Of a stretch of DNA of 7,149 nt, positions 1-6,074 are shown in pieces. Both the position numbers and the translations under genes were made by a program. Origin of the DNA: Elusimicrobia bacterium RIFCSPLOWO2_01_FULL_64_13 (GTDB lineage Bacteria > Elusimicrobiota > Elusimicrobia > 2-02-FULL-39-32). The stretch spans positions 1-7,149 of the forward strand of contig MGUT01000046.1 of NCBI GenBank assembly GCA_001800095.1, in the 5' to 3' direction. Position 1 is the first letter of the stretch, and each line of letters begins with the position of its first letter. Under the pieces are notes generated by a model. It made no database searches, was not told the DNA's origin, and was given only the letters and a program-made list of their open reading frames with translations.

Positions 1-1
1 G

Positions 2-325
2 TACCTCGCGGCGCGGGCGCGCAAATTTGGCTCCCGACCAGCGGCGGGCGGGGCGCTTTTCCTGACGAAATTCGGCCGGAAGATGAGCCGGAAGGAATTC
101 TGGCGGCAGCTCAAGCGGTCCGCGCGCAAGGCCGGCTTCGCCAGGGCGGTCTCCCCCCACATGTTCCGCCATTCCTTCGCCACGCACCTCCTGGACGGCG
201 GGGCGGACCTGCGTTCCGTGCAGGAGCTCCTGGGCCACTCCTCCCTGTCCACCACGCAGATCTATACCCACGTGGAGACCCGCCGGATGAAGGACATGCA
301 CCGCCGCTTCCATCCCCGCGGGTAG
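2..325 (+). CDS. xerD: XerD-like tyrosine recombinase, C-terminal part (5' end outside window)
   Basis: This is the catalytic C-terminal 107 residues of a tyrosine site-specific recombinase; the reading frame is open to the left edge, so the arm-binding domain and the first catalytic Arg and Lys lie outside the window. Visible catalytic residues, numbered from the first codon in the window, are H53 and R56 in SPHMFRHSFATHLL, H79 in LLGHSSLSTTQ, and the nucleophile Y88 in IYTHV. The tail ending in FHPRG matches XerD more than XerC, whose C-terminus is usually longer. Family members resolve chromosome dimers at dif sites by strand exchange, acting in the cytoplasm with a XerC partner. The ATG at 83 is internal and should not be taken as the start. 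Nothing nearby (att-like repeats, cargo genes) suggests a mobile-element integrase, although XerC or a single-recombinase XerH/XerA-type role cannot be excluded. Confidence 0.9.
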   Translation, partial: YLAARARKFGSRPAAGGALFLTKFGRKMSRKEFWRQLKRSARKAGFARAVSPHMFRHSFATHLLDGGADLRSVQELLGHSSLSTTQIYTHVETRRMKDMHRRFHPRG

Positions 326-337
326 GCGCCATCGACC

Positions 338-493
338 ATGAATGAGTATCCGAACCTTTCCACCCGCCGGGCGCGTCTTTGGGCGCTCGTGTGGATGGCC
401 GCGTTCCTGGCCGATTATTTCCTGCAGTTCTTCGGGAGCCGGTTCTGGCGGGACTTGGCCCTGCCACTCCTGGGAAGGATGGGCCTGAAATGA
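338..493 (+). CDS. small single-pass membrane protein (51 aa), unknown function
   Basis: This short frame runs from ATG at 338 to TGA at 491-493 and fills the gap between the recombinase and the glycosyltransferase. I do not recognise the family. The N-terminus is basic (R10, R11, R13). It is followed by a hydrophobic stretch of about 20 residues (roughly 12-32, LWALVWMAAFLADYFLQFF) that looks like one transmembrane helix with the N-terminus inside, and then a shorter amphipathic segment (36-50). Two things support it as a real gene. It starts only 12 bp after the recombinase stop, and its stop overlaps the next start as ATGA, a layout typical of translational coupling. No clear Shine-Dalgarno sequence precedes it. 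It could be an accessory subunit of the downstream glycosyltransferase (inference). Alternatively, it could be a chance frame that overlaps an upstream extension of that gene. Confidence 0.55.
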   Translation: MNEYPNLSTRRARLWALVWMAAFLADYFLQFFGSRFWRDLALPLLGRMGLK

Positions 494-2421
494 TCCGCAC
501 CCTGCCCGTCGATCTTTTCTGGACGGTCTGGATGATCCTGGCCTCCGCCGGCATCGGGCGGAAGGCGCTGGGCGCGGCGCGGTCCTCCGCCGATGAGGAG
601 GGACCGGACGCCCACGGTCTCCTCATGTCCTTGGGATCGGGATTGGCGATCCTGTCCCTGCTCGTCCTGGGGCTGGGGATGGCCGGGATGGTCTCGCGGC
701 GGGGTTATCTCATCCTCCTCGCGGCCGCGTCCGTCCTCTGTTCCAGGGAGATCCTGCTGGTCCTGCGCGAGGCGGTCCGCTTGGCCGGGCTATCGATTCG
801 GGGGCTCTCCGGCCGGTTCGAGGTATTCCTGGCCGCCGTTCTTTTGTCCGCGGCCGCGGCCAATCTCATCTTCAACTATTCCCCCCCGACCCAGGCGCGG
901 GAGATGCTTTACGACCTCACCCTGCCCAAGATCTATCTCCAGCTCGGCCGGATCCGCGACGTGCCCGACCAGAAGGAGTTCTACTATCCCATGGCCGTGC
1001 AGATGCTCTACCTGATGGGGATGGGGCTCCGCTCCGCCCTCGTCGCCAAGCTGCTGCATTTTTTCCTGGGACTGGCCTGCGCGGCGGCCGTCGCTGCCGT
1101 GACCAGGCGCTTCTTCCGGGGAAGCGCCGCCCTTCCCGCCGCCGTCATCTTCTACCTCATGCCTCTGGTCACAAGCCTCTCCGGCACCGCCAACATCGAT
1201 CTCGGGACCCTTTTCTTCGGCTTGATCGCGTTCTCCTCCCTGGCCCTTTGGCTCGAGGGGGGAGGGACGAAGGCCCTGGCGCTGGCGGGATTTTTCTCCG
1301 GGGCGGCCCTCGGCAGCAAGGTGACGGGGATCTCCGTGGTGACGGCCGGGGCCGCGCTGGCCTTTTTCCTCCGGAGTCCGGAAGAGCCGCCGGGGATCTC
1401 CCGGGCCGTGAGGAGAACGGCGGTCTTCCTCTTCGCGGCCGGATTGAGCGTCGGACCGTGGCTGGTCCGCAACGCCGTTTTCACCGGCAACCCTCTGGCC
1501 CCTTTCGCCGTGCCCGCCCTGGGATGGAAGGCCCACGAAGGAGCCCTGATCGAGCTCCGCGGTCTGGAAAAGGCGGCCGGGAACGTCCCGGCGTCCGAGA
1601 TCCTCCGCGGAACGCGCAACCTCCTGGTTGGGGACATCATCTTCGGAGGCGGGCCGCTCGTCCTGGCCTTCCTTCTGGCGGGCATCTACGGCGCGGACGG
1701 GAAACGGAACCTTCGCATCCTCCTCGCCTTCGCCCTGGCCAATTTCGCCGTGCTCCTCCTCGCCCTGCCCTATCCCCACCGCTTCTACGAGAACCGCTAC
1801 TACGCCCTGACCACGGGACTCCTGGCCGTGCCCGCCGGGCTCGGGCTGGATTGGTTCGGACGGGTCTTTAAATCAAAGGGATGGGTCCGCGGACTTGCCG
1901 GGGCCTGTCTGTTATTCCCGTGCCTGGCCCTCTCGCTCCTGTTCGGCGCGAGGAGGATCCCTCTTTTCCTTGGATTTCAATCCCAGGAATCCTACCTGGC
2001 GGAAAAACTCCCCTTCTATTCCCACGCGGTTTACGCCAATAAGAACCTGCCCAGGGGCTCGAAGGTCCTCATGCTGGGTTCGAGCGACGCCCACGCGTTC
2101 TACTGGGACGCGTCCCTGGTCCCGCCGTCGCTTGAGCTGTTGGCCGGGCGGGACCCGGAAGATGTCGCGAAACTTCTTTGGGGCCAGGGGATCACCCACG
2201 TCCTGTATTTTGAGGGATTTTACCGAAGGGAAGACGGAGCGTTGAAGCACACGGAGAATTCCGGCCTCGACCTGCATTGGGACATGCCCAAGATGCGCGC
2301 GAGCCACCTCGCCGGGCTCTTCCGGTCCGCCGGGGTGATCCTCTACCGGGTGGACTATTCGGACTTGTCAGACCGGGTCCATAATCCCGGCGGGATACGG
2401 TTCGGCGGAAACTTCGGCTGA
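490..2421 (+). CDS. polytopic GT-C-type (GT39/ArnT-like) glycosyltransferase family protein
   Basis: The 643-residue integral membrane protein has about 12-13 hydrophobic segments in residues 4-486, then a soluble C-terminal region of about 150 residues. Landmarks resemble bacterial lipid-carrier-dependent glycosyltransferases of the GT39/ArnT/RgtA-like clan. After the fourth helix comes a loop with E138, Y141 and D142 (EMLYDLTLPKIYLQLGRI). Further landmarks are SGTANIDLGTLFF (231-243), LGSKVTG (274-280) and PWLVRNAVFTGNPLAPF (323-339). The C-terminal region starts near FLGFQSQESYLAEKLPFY and contains GSKVLMLGSSDAH, as in this family. Members transfer a sugar from a polyprenyl-phosphate donor to glycans, lipids or proteins at the outer face of the inner membrane; donor and acceptor cannot be told here. 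I chose ATG 490 because it overlaps the preceding stop as ATGA and has GGAAGG about 11 bases upstream. The in-frame TTG at 379 would add 37 residues that do not look like a membrane-protein N-terminus. The last 54 bp overlap the convergent HD-GYP gene. Confidence 0.8.
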   Translation: MIRTLPVDLFWTVWMILASAGIGRKALGAARSSADEEGPDAHGLLMSLGSGLAILSLLVLGLGMAGMVSRRGYLILLAAASVLCSREILLVLREAVRLAGLSIRGLSGRFEVFLAAVLLSAAAANLIFNYSPPTQAREMLYDLTLPKIYLQLGRIRDVPDQKEFYYPMAVQMLYLMGMGLRSALVAKLLHFFLGLACAAAVAAVTRRFFRGSAALPAAVIFYLMPLVTSLSGTANIDLGTLFFGLIAFSSLALWLEGGGTKALALAGFFSGAALGSKVTGISVVTAGAALAFFLRSPEEPPGISRAVRRTAVFLFAAGLSVGPWLVRNAVFTGNPLAPFAVPALGWKAHEGALIELRGLEKAAGNVPASEILRGTRNLLVGDIIFGGGPLVLAFLLAGIYGADGKRNLRILLAFALANFAVLLLALPYPHRFYENRYYALTTGLLAVPAGLGLDWFGRVFKSKGWVRGLAGACLLFPCLALSLLFGARRIPLFLGFQSQESYLAEKLPFYSHAVYANKNLPRGSKVLMLGSSDAHAFYWDASLVPPSLELLAGRDPEDVAKLLWGQGITHVLYFEGFYRREDGALKHTENSGLDLHWDMPKMRASHLAGLFRSAGVILYRVDYSDLSDRVHNPGGIRFGGNFG

Positions 2422-3564
2422 ATCCGGGCCGGAACAGGCGAGGATGTCGTCCAGCCGGGAAAAGAAAGCGTCCACCACCTTCGGGTCGAAGTGGCTTCCC
2501 GCCCCGTCGCGTATCATCTTCAAGGACTCGTCCAGGGAATAGGCGTCTTTGTAGGCCCGCCGGTTCGTGAGAGCGTCGAAGACGTCCGCCAATGCCGTGA
2601 TCCTCGCCTCCAGGGGGATCTCCTTCCCCGCCAGACCCCGGGGGTAACCCGACCCGTCAAACTTCTCGTGATGGCAGAGGGCGATCCTCTCCGACATCTG
2701 GATGATCTCGTTCGAAGACCCCTTCAGGATCCTGCCGCCGTAGATCGTGTGCTTGCGCATCTCCCGGATCTCCTCCTCCGTCAGTCTGCCCGGCTTGGAC
2801 AGGATGGCGTCGGATACCCCGAGCTTGCCGATGTCGTGCATGGGGCTGGCCAGGAGGATGTTGTCGGAAAAGGTCTTCGGGCAGTCCAGGGCCTCGGCGA
2901 TGACGGCGGAAACGCGGCTCATGCGCAGGATGTGCCGTCCCGTGTCCCGGTCCTTGCATTCGGCCGCGGCCGAAAGGCGCAGGATCGTGTCCGATACGGC
3001 TTCCCTGACCTGGTCGTACAGCTGGGCGTTCTCGACGGCCACGGCCGCCTGTCCAGTGATGACGGCGAGTATCTTTTCGTCTTCCGGGCCGAAGGAGATG
3101 GTTCCGCGTTTGTTGAGCACCTGGAAGACCCCCAGGACTTCCCCCTGGAGGTTCTTCATGGGGGCGGAGAGGATCGTCCGGGTCCGGTAGCCGGTGTCGC
3201 GGTCGACGTCCCGGTTGAACCGCGGGTCCCTGTAGGCGTCGCGGATGTTCTGGACCCTTCCGGTCTTCACCGTCTCGGCGGCGATGCCTTTGGTCAGGGG
3301 AATGGTCAGCGTCGCCTTGGTCCCATGGGCGATCCGGGACCAGAGCACCTTCCGGGACTTGTCGAGGATGAAGATGGAGCAGCGGTCGGCGTCGAGCAGG
3401 ATCCTGGTCTGGGAGGCCATCTCCGGCAGGAGGTCGTCGAGATGGCGTTCGGCGAAATTCTTCCTGCTGTATTCCAGGAGGCGCTCCAGCTTCCCGATGG
3501 GAGAAAGGGAGGATGCGGAACGGCTCCGGAGCGGTCGAATTCCCGCGTTCCTGGATCTTTTCAT
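2368..3564 (-). CDS. GAF domain / HD-GYP cyclic-di-GMP phosphodiesterase
   Basis: The 398-residue protein has no membrane segment or signal peptide, so it is probably cytoplasmic. A basic, Ser/Arg-rich N-terminus (1-25) is followed by a GAF sensor domain (about 40-180), with typical ILSAPMKN and GEVLGVFQVLNKR strands, and a full HD-GYP domain (about 190-375). Expected metal and signature residues are present: E202, H211, the HD pair H243-D244 in MHDIGK, H272, H298-H299, D303, the GYP loop HHEKFDGSGYP (298-308) and D327. Active members hydrolyse cyclic-di-GMP to pGpG or GMP, lowering the signal that favours biofilm and surface-polysaccharide production. The GAF ligand is unknown. It lies downstream of the thiolase on the same strand but has its own promoter in the 65-bp gap. 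No Shine-Dalgarno sequence is seen before the ATG. The C-terminal tail after about 375 is unconserved-looking and covers the overlap with the convergent gene. Confidence 0.93.
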   Translation of the reverse strand: MKRSRNAGIRPLRSRSASSLSPIGKLERLLEYSRKNFAERHLDDLLPEMASQTRILLDADRCSIFILDKSRKVLWSRIAHGTKATLTIPLTKGIAAETVKTGRVQNIRDAYRDPRFNRDVDRDTGYRTRTILSAPMKNLQGEVLGVFQVLNKRGTISFGPEDEKILAVITGQAAVAVENAQLYDQVREAVSDTILRLSAAAECKDRDTGRHILRMSRVSAVIAEALDCPKTFSDNILLASPMHDIGKLGVSDAILSKPGRLTEEEIREMRKHTIYGGRILKGSSNEIIQMSERIALCHHEKFDGSGYPRGLAGKEIPLEARITALADVFDALTNRRAYKDAYSLDESLKMIRDGAGSHFDPKVVDAFFSRLDDILACSGPDSAEVSAEPYPAGIMDPV

Positions 3565-3593
3565 AATGCCGGAGGCAGATCCGGATCGCTATG

Positions 3594-3622
3594 ATTATCT
3601 CAAAGTTCCCGGCGGTTGTCCA
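3594..3622 (-). promoter_or_regulatory. sigma70-type promoter of the GAF/HD-GYP gene
   Basis: Read on the minus strand, the gap between the thiolase stop and the HD-GYP start contains TGGACA (3622-3617), a 17-base spacer, and GATAAT (3599-3594). Each hexamer differs by one base from the consensus TTGACA and TATAAT. The start site would be about 7 bases further, near 3587, giving a leader of roughly 22 nucleotides before the ATG at 3564. It suggests the HD-GYP gene can be transcribed independently of the upstream thiolase. This is a match by eye only. Confidence 0.6.
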
Positions 3623-3629
3623 GTGGTGG

Positions 3630-4979
3630 TCAGGAGGGGCGCTCGAGGACGACGGCCCCCCCCAGGCCGCCGGCGGCGCAGGCGGTGGCCAGGGCGGTCT
3701 TGACCCCGGGGTTGGCCTTGATCTCGTAGAGGGCGTTCAAAATGATCCTGGTACCGGTCGCGGCCAGGGGATGGCCGAGGGCGATCGAGCCGCCGTGGGG
3801 GTTCACCCGGCCATCCTTGAACTTTTCCTCCCAGTTCTGGTTGAATTTCTCCTTGCCGACCTTGAAGATGGACAGGCACGTCGCGGCGAAGGCCTCGTGG
3901 AGTTCGACGTCGTCGAGGTCTTCGAACCGGAGGCCGGCGCGGCGGAGCGCCAGGTCCGTGGAGAAGATGGGGGAGACCCCCATGTGGGCCGGGTTATTGC
4001 CCCAGAAGGCCCAGCTCTTGAGCTCGGCGAGTATCTCCAGGCCCAGCTCCCTGGCGGCGTCCTCGGCCGCCACGATCACGGCCGCGGCGCCGTCCGAACG
4101 GGCGCAGGAATTGAAAAGCGTGACGGTCGCCTGGCTGGACCCTTCGGCGTATCTCTTCCCCAGGATGTGCTCCCCGAACTTGTCGTAAAAATCCTTGATG
4201 GTGAATGAGGACCCGCCGAACATGACCGGGGCCTTCGCCAGCATGGCCGGCTTCTGCGCCAGGTTCTCGCGGAGGAACGGATACTCGTCCGTTTCGAGCG
4301 AGGAGCCGTTGCACGAGATGGGCACGATGTGGGAGCGGTAAAATCCGCTCTTCTCCGCCTCCAGGGCCCGGCGGTAGGACTCGGCCGCGTAGGCGTCCTG
4401 GGCCTGGCGGGAGATGGAATACATCTGGGCGCAGACCTCCGCCGTGCCGGCCATGCCGATCAGTTTCACCGGGTCGGTGAGCCCTTCCTCGATGCTGTCG
4501 GTGACCTCCAGCCCGGGAACGTTCAGGAGGGACGGCCAGGCCTCCTTGAGGTTGTCGAGACTCTTGAGCTCGTTGACGGCCCGGGACCCGCGGATGGTGT
4601 AGGGGAAATTGGACATGGACTCGGTGCCGCCGGCGATGTACACGTTCCCCTCCCCCACGATGATGTGGCGGGCGGCGGAGCAGACGGCTTCCATGCCCGA
4701 GACGCAGTTGGCCTGGACCGTGATGGCATGGGCCTTCTCCGGGAGTCCCGCCTCGAGAAGCGCGATGCGCGCGATATTGGGTGCGCTCGAGCCCTGGCCG
4801 ACCCATCCCGCGATCACCCCCTCCACCGCGTGAGGATATAAGGAAGACTTCTGCAGGACGCCTTCAATGGCCGTTTTAAGGAGGGATTCCGGAGTGATCT
4901 GGGCCAGGGAACGCGCGATGTGGCCGATGGGAGTGCGCGCCCCCGCGCACAGGACGATTTTTTTCGGCAGGTGGTCCAT
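3630..4979 (-). CDS. fadI: thiolase (acetyl-CoA C-acyltransferase), FadI/HADHB type
   Basis: This is a complete 449-residue thiolase. The nucleophilic cysteine is C92 in VQANCVSGMEA. The second cysteine, acting as general acid/base, is C434 in TACAAGGLGGAVVLE. The histidine is H403 in GGSIALGHPLAATGTR. The oxyanion-hole motif reads HEAFAA (361-366) where most thiolases have NEAFA. That His form, the GHPxAATG variant and the ACAAGGLG ending are characteristic of FadI and the mitochondrial trifunctional-protein beta subunit. The likely reaction is thiolytic cleavage of 3-ketoacyl-CoA to acetyl-CoA and a shortened acyl-CoA in the cytoplasm, or the reverse condensation. The usual partner, a FadJ/FadB-type hydratase-dehydrogenase, is not in the window, so the physiological direction and chain length are open. 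The start at 4979 lies just after a good promoter and has no Shine-Dalgarno sequence, suggesting a leaderless or nearly leaderless mRNA. A run of eight Gs sits in the last codons. Confidence 0.9.
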   Translation of the reverse strand: MDHLPKKIVLCAGARTPIGHIARSLAQITPESLLKTAIEGVLQKSSLYPHAVEGVIAGWVGQGSSAPNIARIALLEAGLPEKAHAITVQANCVSGMEAVCSAARHIIVGEGNVYIAGGTESMSNFPYTIRGSRAVNELKSLDNLKEAWPSLLNVPGLEVTDSIEEGLTDPVKLIGMAGTAEVCAQMYSISRQAQDAYAAESYRRALEAEKSGFYRSHIVPISCNGSSLETDEYPFLRENLAQKPAMLAKAPVMFGGSSFTIKDFYDKFGEHILGKRYAEGSSQATVTLFNSCARSDGAAAVIVAAEDAARELGLEILAELKSWAFWGNNPAHMGVSPIFSTDLALRRAGLRFEDLDDVELHEAFAATCLSIFKVGKEKFNQNWEEKFKDGRVNPHGGSIALGHPLAATGTRIILNALYEIKANPGVKTALATACAAGGLGGAVVLERPS

Positions 4980-4987
4980 ACGCGTTA

Positions 4988-5016
4988 AACATACCAGGGG
5001 AAATTAAAAGAGTCAA
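4988..5016 (-). promoter_or_regulatory. extended -10 sigma70-type promoter of the thiolase gene
   Basis: On the minus strand, TTGACT (5016-5011, one mismatch to consensus) is followed by exactly 17 bases and TATGTT (4993-4988). The TGG just before it (4996-4994) forms an extended -10 element, TGnTATGTT. The predicted transcription start, about 7 bases further, falls at or within 2-3 bases of the thiolase ATG at 4979. It lies back-to-back with the moxR promoter, the two -35 boxes being 13 bp apart. Confidence 0.65.
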
Positions 5017-5029
5017 TAGGATGCGTCGC

Positions 5030-5058
5030 TTGCGGGCGGGACGGCGAAGCGGTATAAT
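5030..5058 (+). promoter_or_regulatory. sigma70-type promoter of the moxR cluster
   Basis: A perfect TATAAT (5053-5058) is preceded by a 17-base spacer and TTGCGG (5030-5035), which matches TTGACA at its first three bases. Transcription would start near 5065. If the site is real, moxR cannot begin at the in-frame ATGs at 5021 or 5057, because both lie upstream of the start site. The likely starts become GTG 5066 (leaderless) or ATG 5093. Confidence 0.55.
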
Positions 5059-5092
5059 GTTTTCCGTGGAAGCGGCCCAATCGGAAAAAGAC

Positions 5093-6067
5093 ATGGCCCT
5101 GGCCGGAAAACTGGTCGAAGCGCACCGGTCCATCAACGAACAGCTCTGCAAGGTCATCGTGGGCCAGCGGGAGGTGATCGACGAGCTCCTGATCTCCCTC
5201 TTCGCGCGCGGCCATTGCCTGATCGTCGGGGTCCCGGGACTGGCCAAGACCCTCCTCATCTCCAGTCTCGCCGAGATCCTGGACCTGGATTTCAAGAGGA
5301 TCCAGTTCACCCCCGACCTCATGCCCTCCGACATCACCGGCACCGAGGTCATCCAGGAGGACAAGACCAGCCGGGAGCGGTCGTACCGGTTCCTCCAGGG
5401 CCCCGTGTTCGCCAACCTTCTTCTCGCCGACGAGATCAACCGCACCCCGCCGAAGACCCAGGCGGCGCTCCTCCAATCCATGCAGGAATACCACGTGACC
5501 GTCGGCGGGCGGTCCTATCCCCTGCCCCTGCCGTTCTTCGTCCTGGCCACGCAGAACCCCATCGAGCAGGAAGGCACCTATCCCCTCCCGGAGGCCCAGC
5601 TCGACCGGTTCTTCTTCCAGGTCAACATCGACTACCCAAGTTTCGAGGAAGAAAAGACGATCGTCCACCAGTCCACGAGCGCGCGCGGCGTGAAGCTGAA
5701 AAAGGTACTGAACGCCGGGGAAGTGCTCGCCCTCCAGGACATCGTCAGGCGCGTGCCGGTCTCCGACCACGTGGTGGATTACGCGGTGCGGCTGGCCGCG
5801 GCCACCCGCCCGAAGAATCCCGGCGCTCCCGATTTCGCCCGGAAATGGATCTCGTGGGGGGCCGGCCCGCGCGCGTCGCAGTCCCTGATCCTCGGCGGGA
5901 AGGCCCGGGCCGTGCTCGACGGGCGGTTCACCGTCTCGATCGACGACGTCCGCGCCCTGGCCGCGCCGGTCCTGCGCCACAGGCTCGTGCTTTCCTTTAA
6001 TGCGGAAGCCGAGGATGTGCGCGTGGAACGCGTCATCTTCCAGCTCCTGGAGACCGTCCCCCAATAG
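5093..6067 (+). CDS. moxR: MoxR-family AAA+ ATPase
   Basis: From ATG 5093 this encodes 324 residues, normal for MoxR proteins. The family signatures are complete. The Walker A motif is GVPGLAKT (46-53, K52). Walker B is LLLADEINR with D113 and E114. Sensor 1 is ATQNPIEQEG (N155), followed by TYPLPEAQLDRFFF. A C-terminal lid helical domain extends to residue 324. MoxR ATPases act as cytoplasmic chaperones that help mature or insert metal cofactors in partner enzymes or regulate envelope complexes, usually with vWA-domain partners encoded next door, as here. Other in-frame starts exist at 5021, 5057 and 5066. I prefer 5093 because a TATAAT promoter covers 5057, GGAAAA lies 5-7 bases before 5093, and the resulting N-terminus leads straight into the conserved helix before KVIVGQREV. 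The first gene of the cluster, it is followed by the DUF58 gene after 7 bp. Confidence 0.9.
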   Translation: MALAGKLVEAHRSINEQLCKVIVGQREVIDELLISLFARGHCLIVGVPGLAKTLLISSLAEILDLDFKRIQFTPDLMPSDITGTEVIQEDKTSRERSYRFLQGPVFANLLLADEINRTPPKTQAALLQSMQEYHVTVGGRSYPLPLPFFVLATQNPIEQEGTYPLPEAQLDRFFFQVNIDYPSFEEEKTIVHQSTSARGVKLKKVLNAGEVLALQDIVRRVPVSDHVVDYAVRLAAATRPKNPGAPDFARKWISWGAGPRASQSLILGGKARAVLDGRFTVSIDDVRALAAPVLRHRLVLSFNAEAEDVRVERVIFQLLETVPQ

Positions 6068-6074
6068 CCGATCA

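Larger units (their letters stand above)
4980..5092. other. divergent intergenic region between thiolase and moxR
   Basis: This 113-bp stretch is more AT-rich at its thiolase side (4985-5020) than anything else in the window. It carries the two back-to-back promoters listed separately, with 13 bp between their -35 boxes. I found no clear palindromic operator or riboswitch-like structure. The compactness suggests that RNA polymerase binding at one promoter could hinder the other (inference). Confidence 0.6.

Noticed and set aside
2..325. Recombinase as integrase of a mobile element
   Set aside because: The XerD-like C-terminus, the absence of att-like repeats, tRNA gene or cargo nearby, and normal base composition point to a housekeeping Xer protein.
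790..1779. Long minus-strand open frame (329 codons) opposite the glycosyltransferase
   Set aside because: Its product is Gly/Glu/Arg/Gln-rich with no domain I recognise. It is the expected antisense shadow of a GC-rich gene whose own frame has clear family motifs.
1248..1871. Plus-strand frame overlapping the glycosyltransferase in another phase
   Set aside because: An Arg/Gly/Pro-rich translation without hydrophobic or domain structure, typical of a +1 shadow in GC-rich DNA.
2491..3594. Long plus-strand open frame (367 codons) opposite the HD-GYP gene
   Set aside because: The minus-strand frame carries complete GAF and HD-GYP motifs; this frame shows only low-complexity Gly/Val/Asp-rich sequence and is a codon-bias artefact.
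3601..3640. Possible terminator hairpin after the thiolase stop
   Set aside because: Only a short imperfect inverted repeat (TGTCCA/TGGTCA) is present, without a U-tract; the region is better explained by the HD-GYP promoter.
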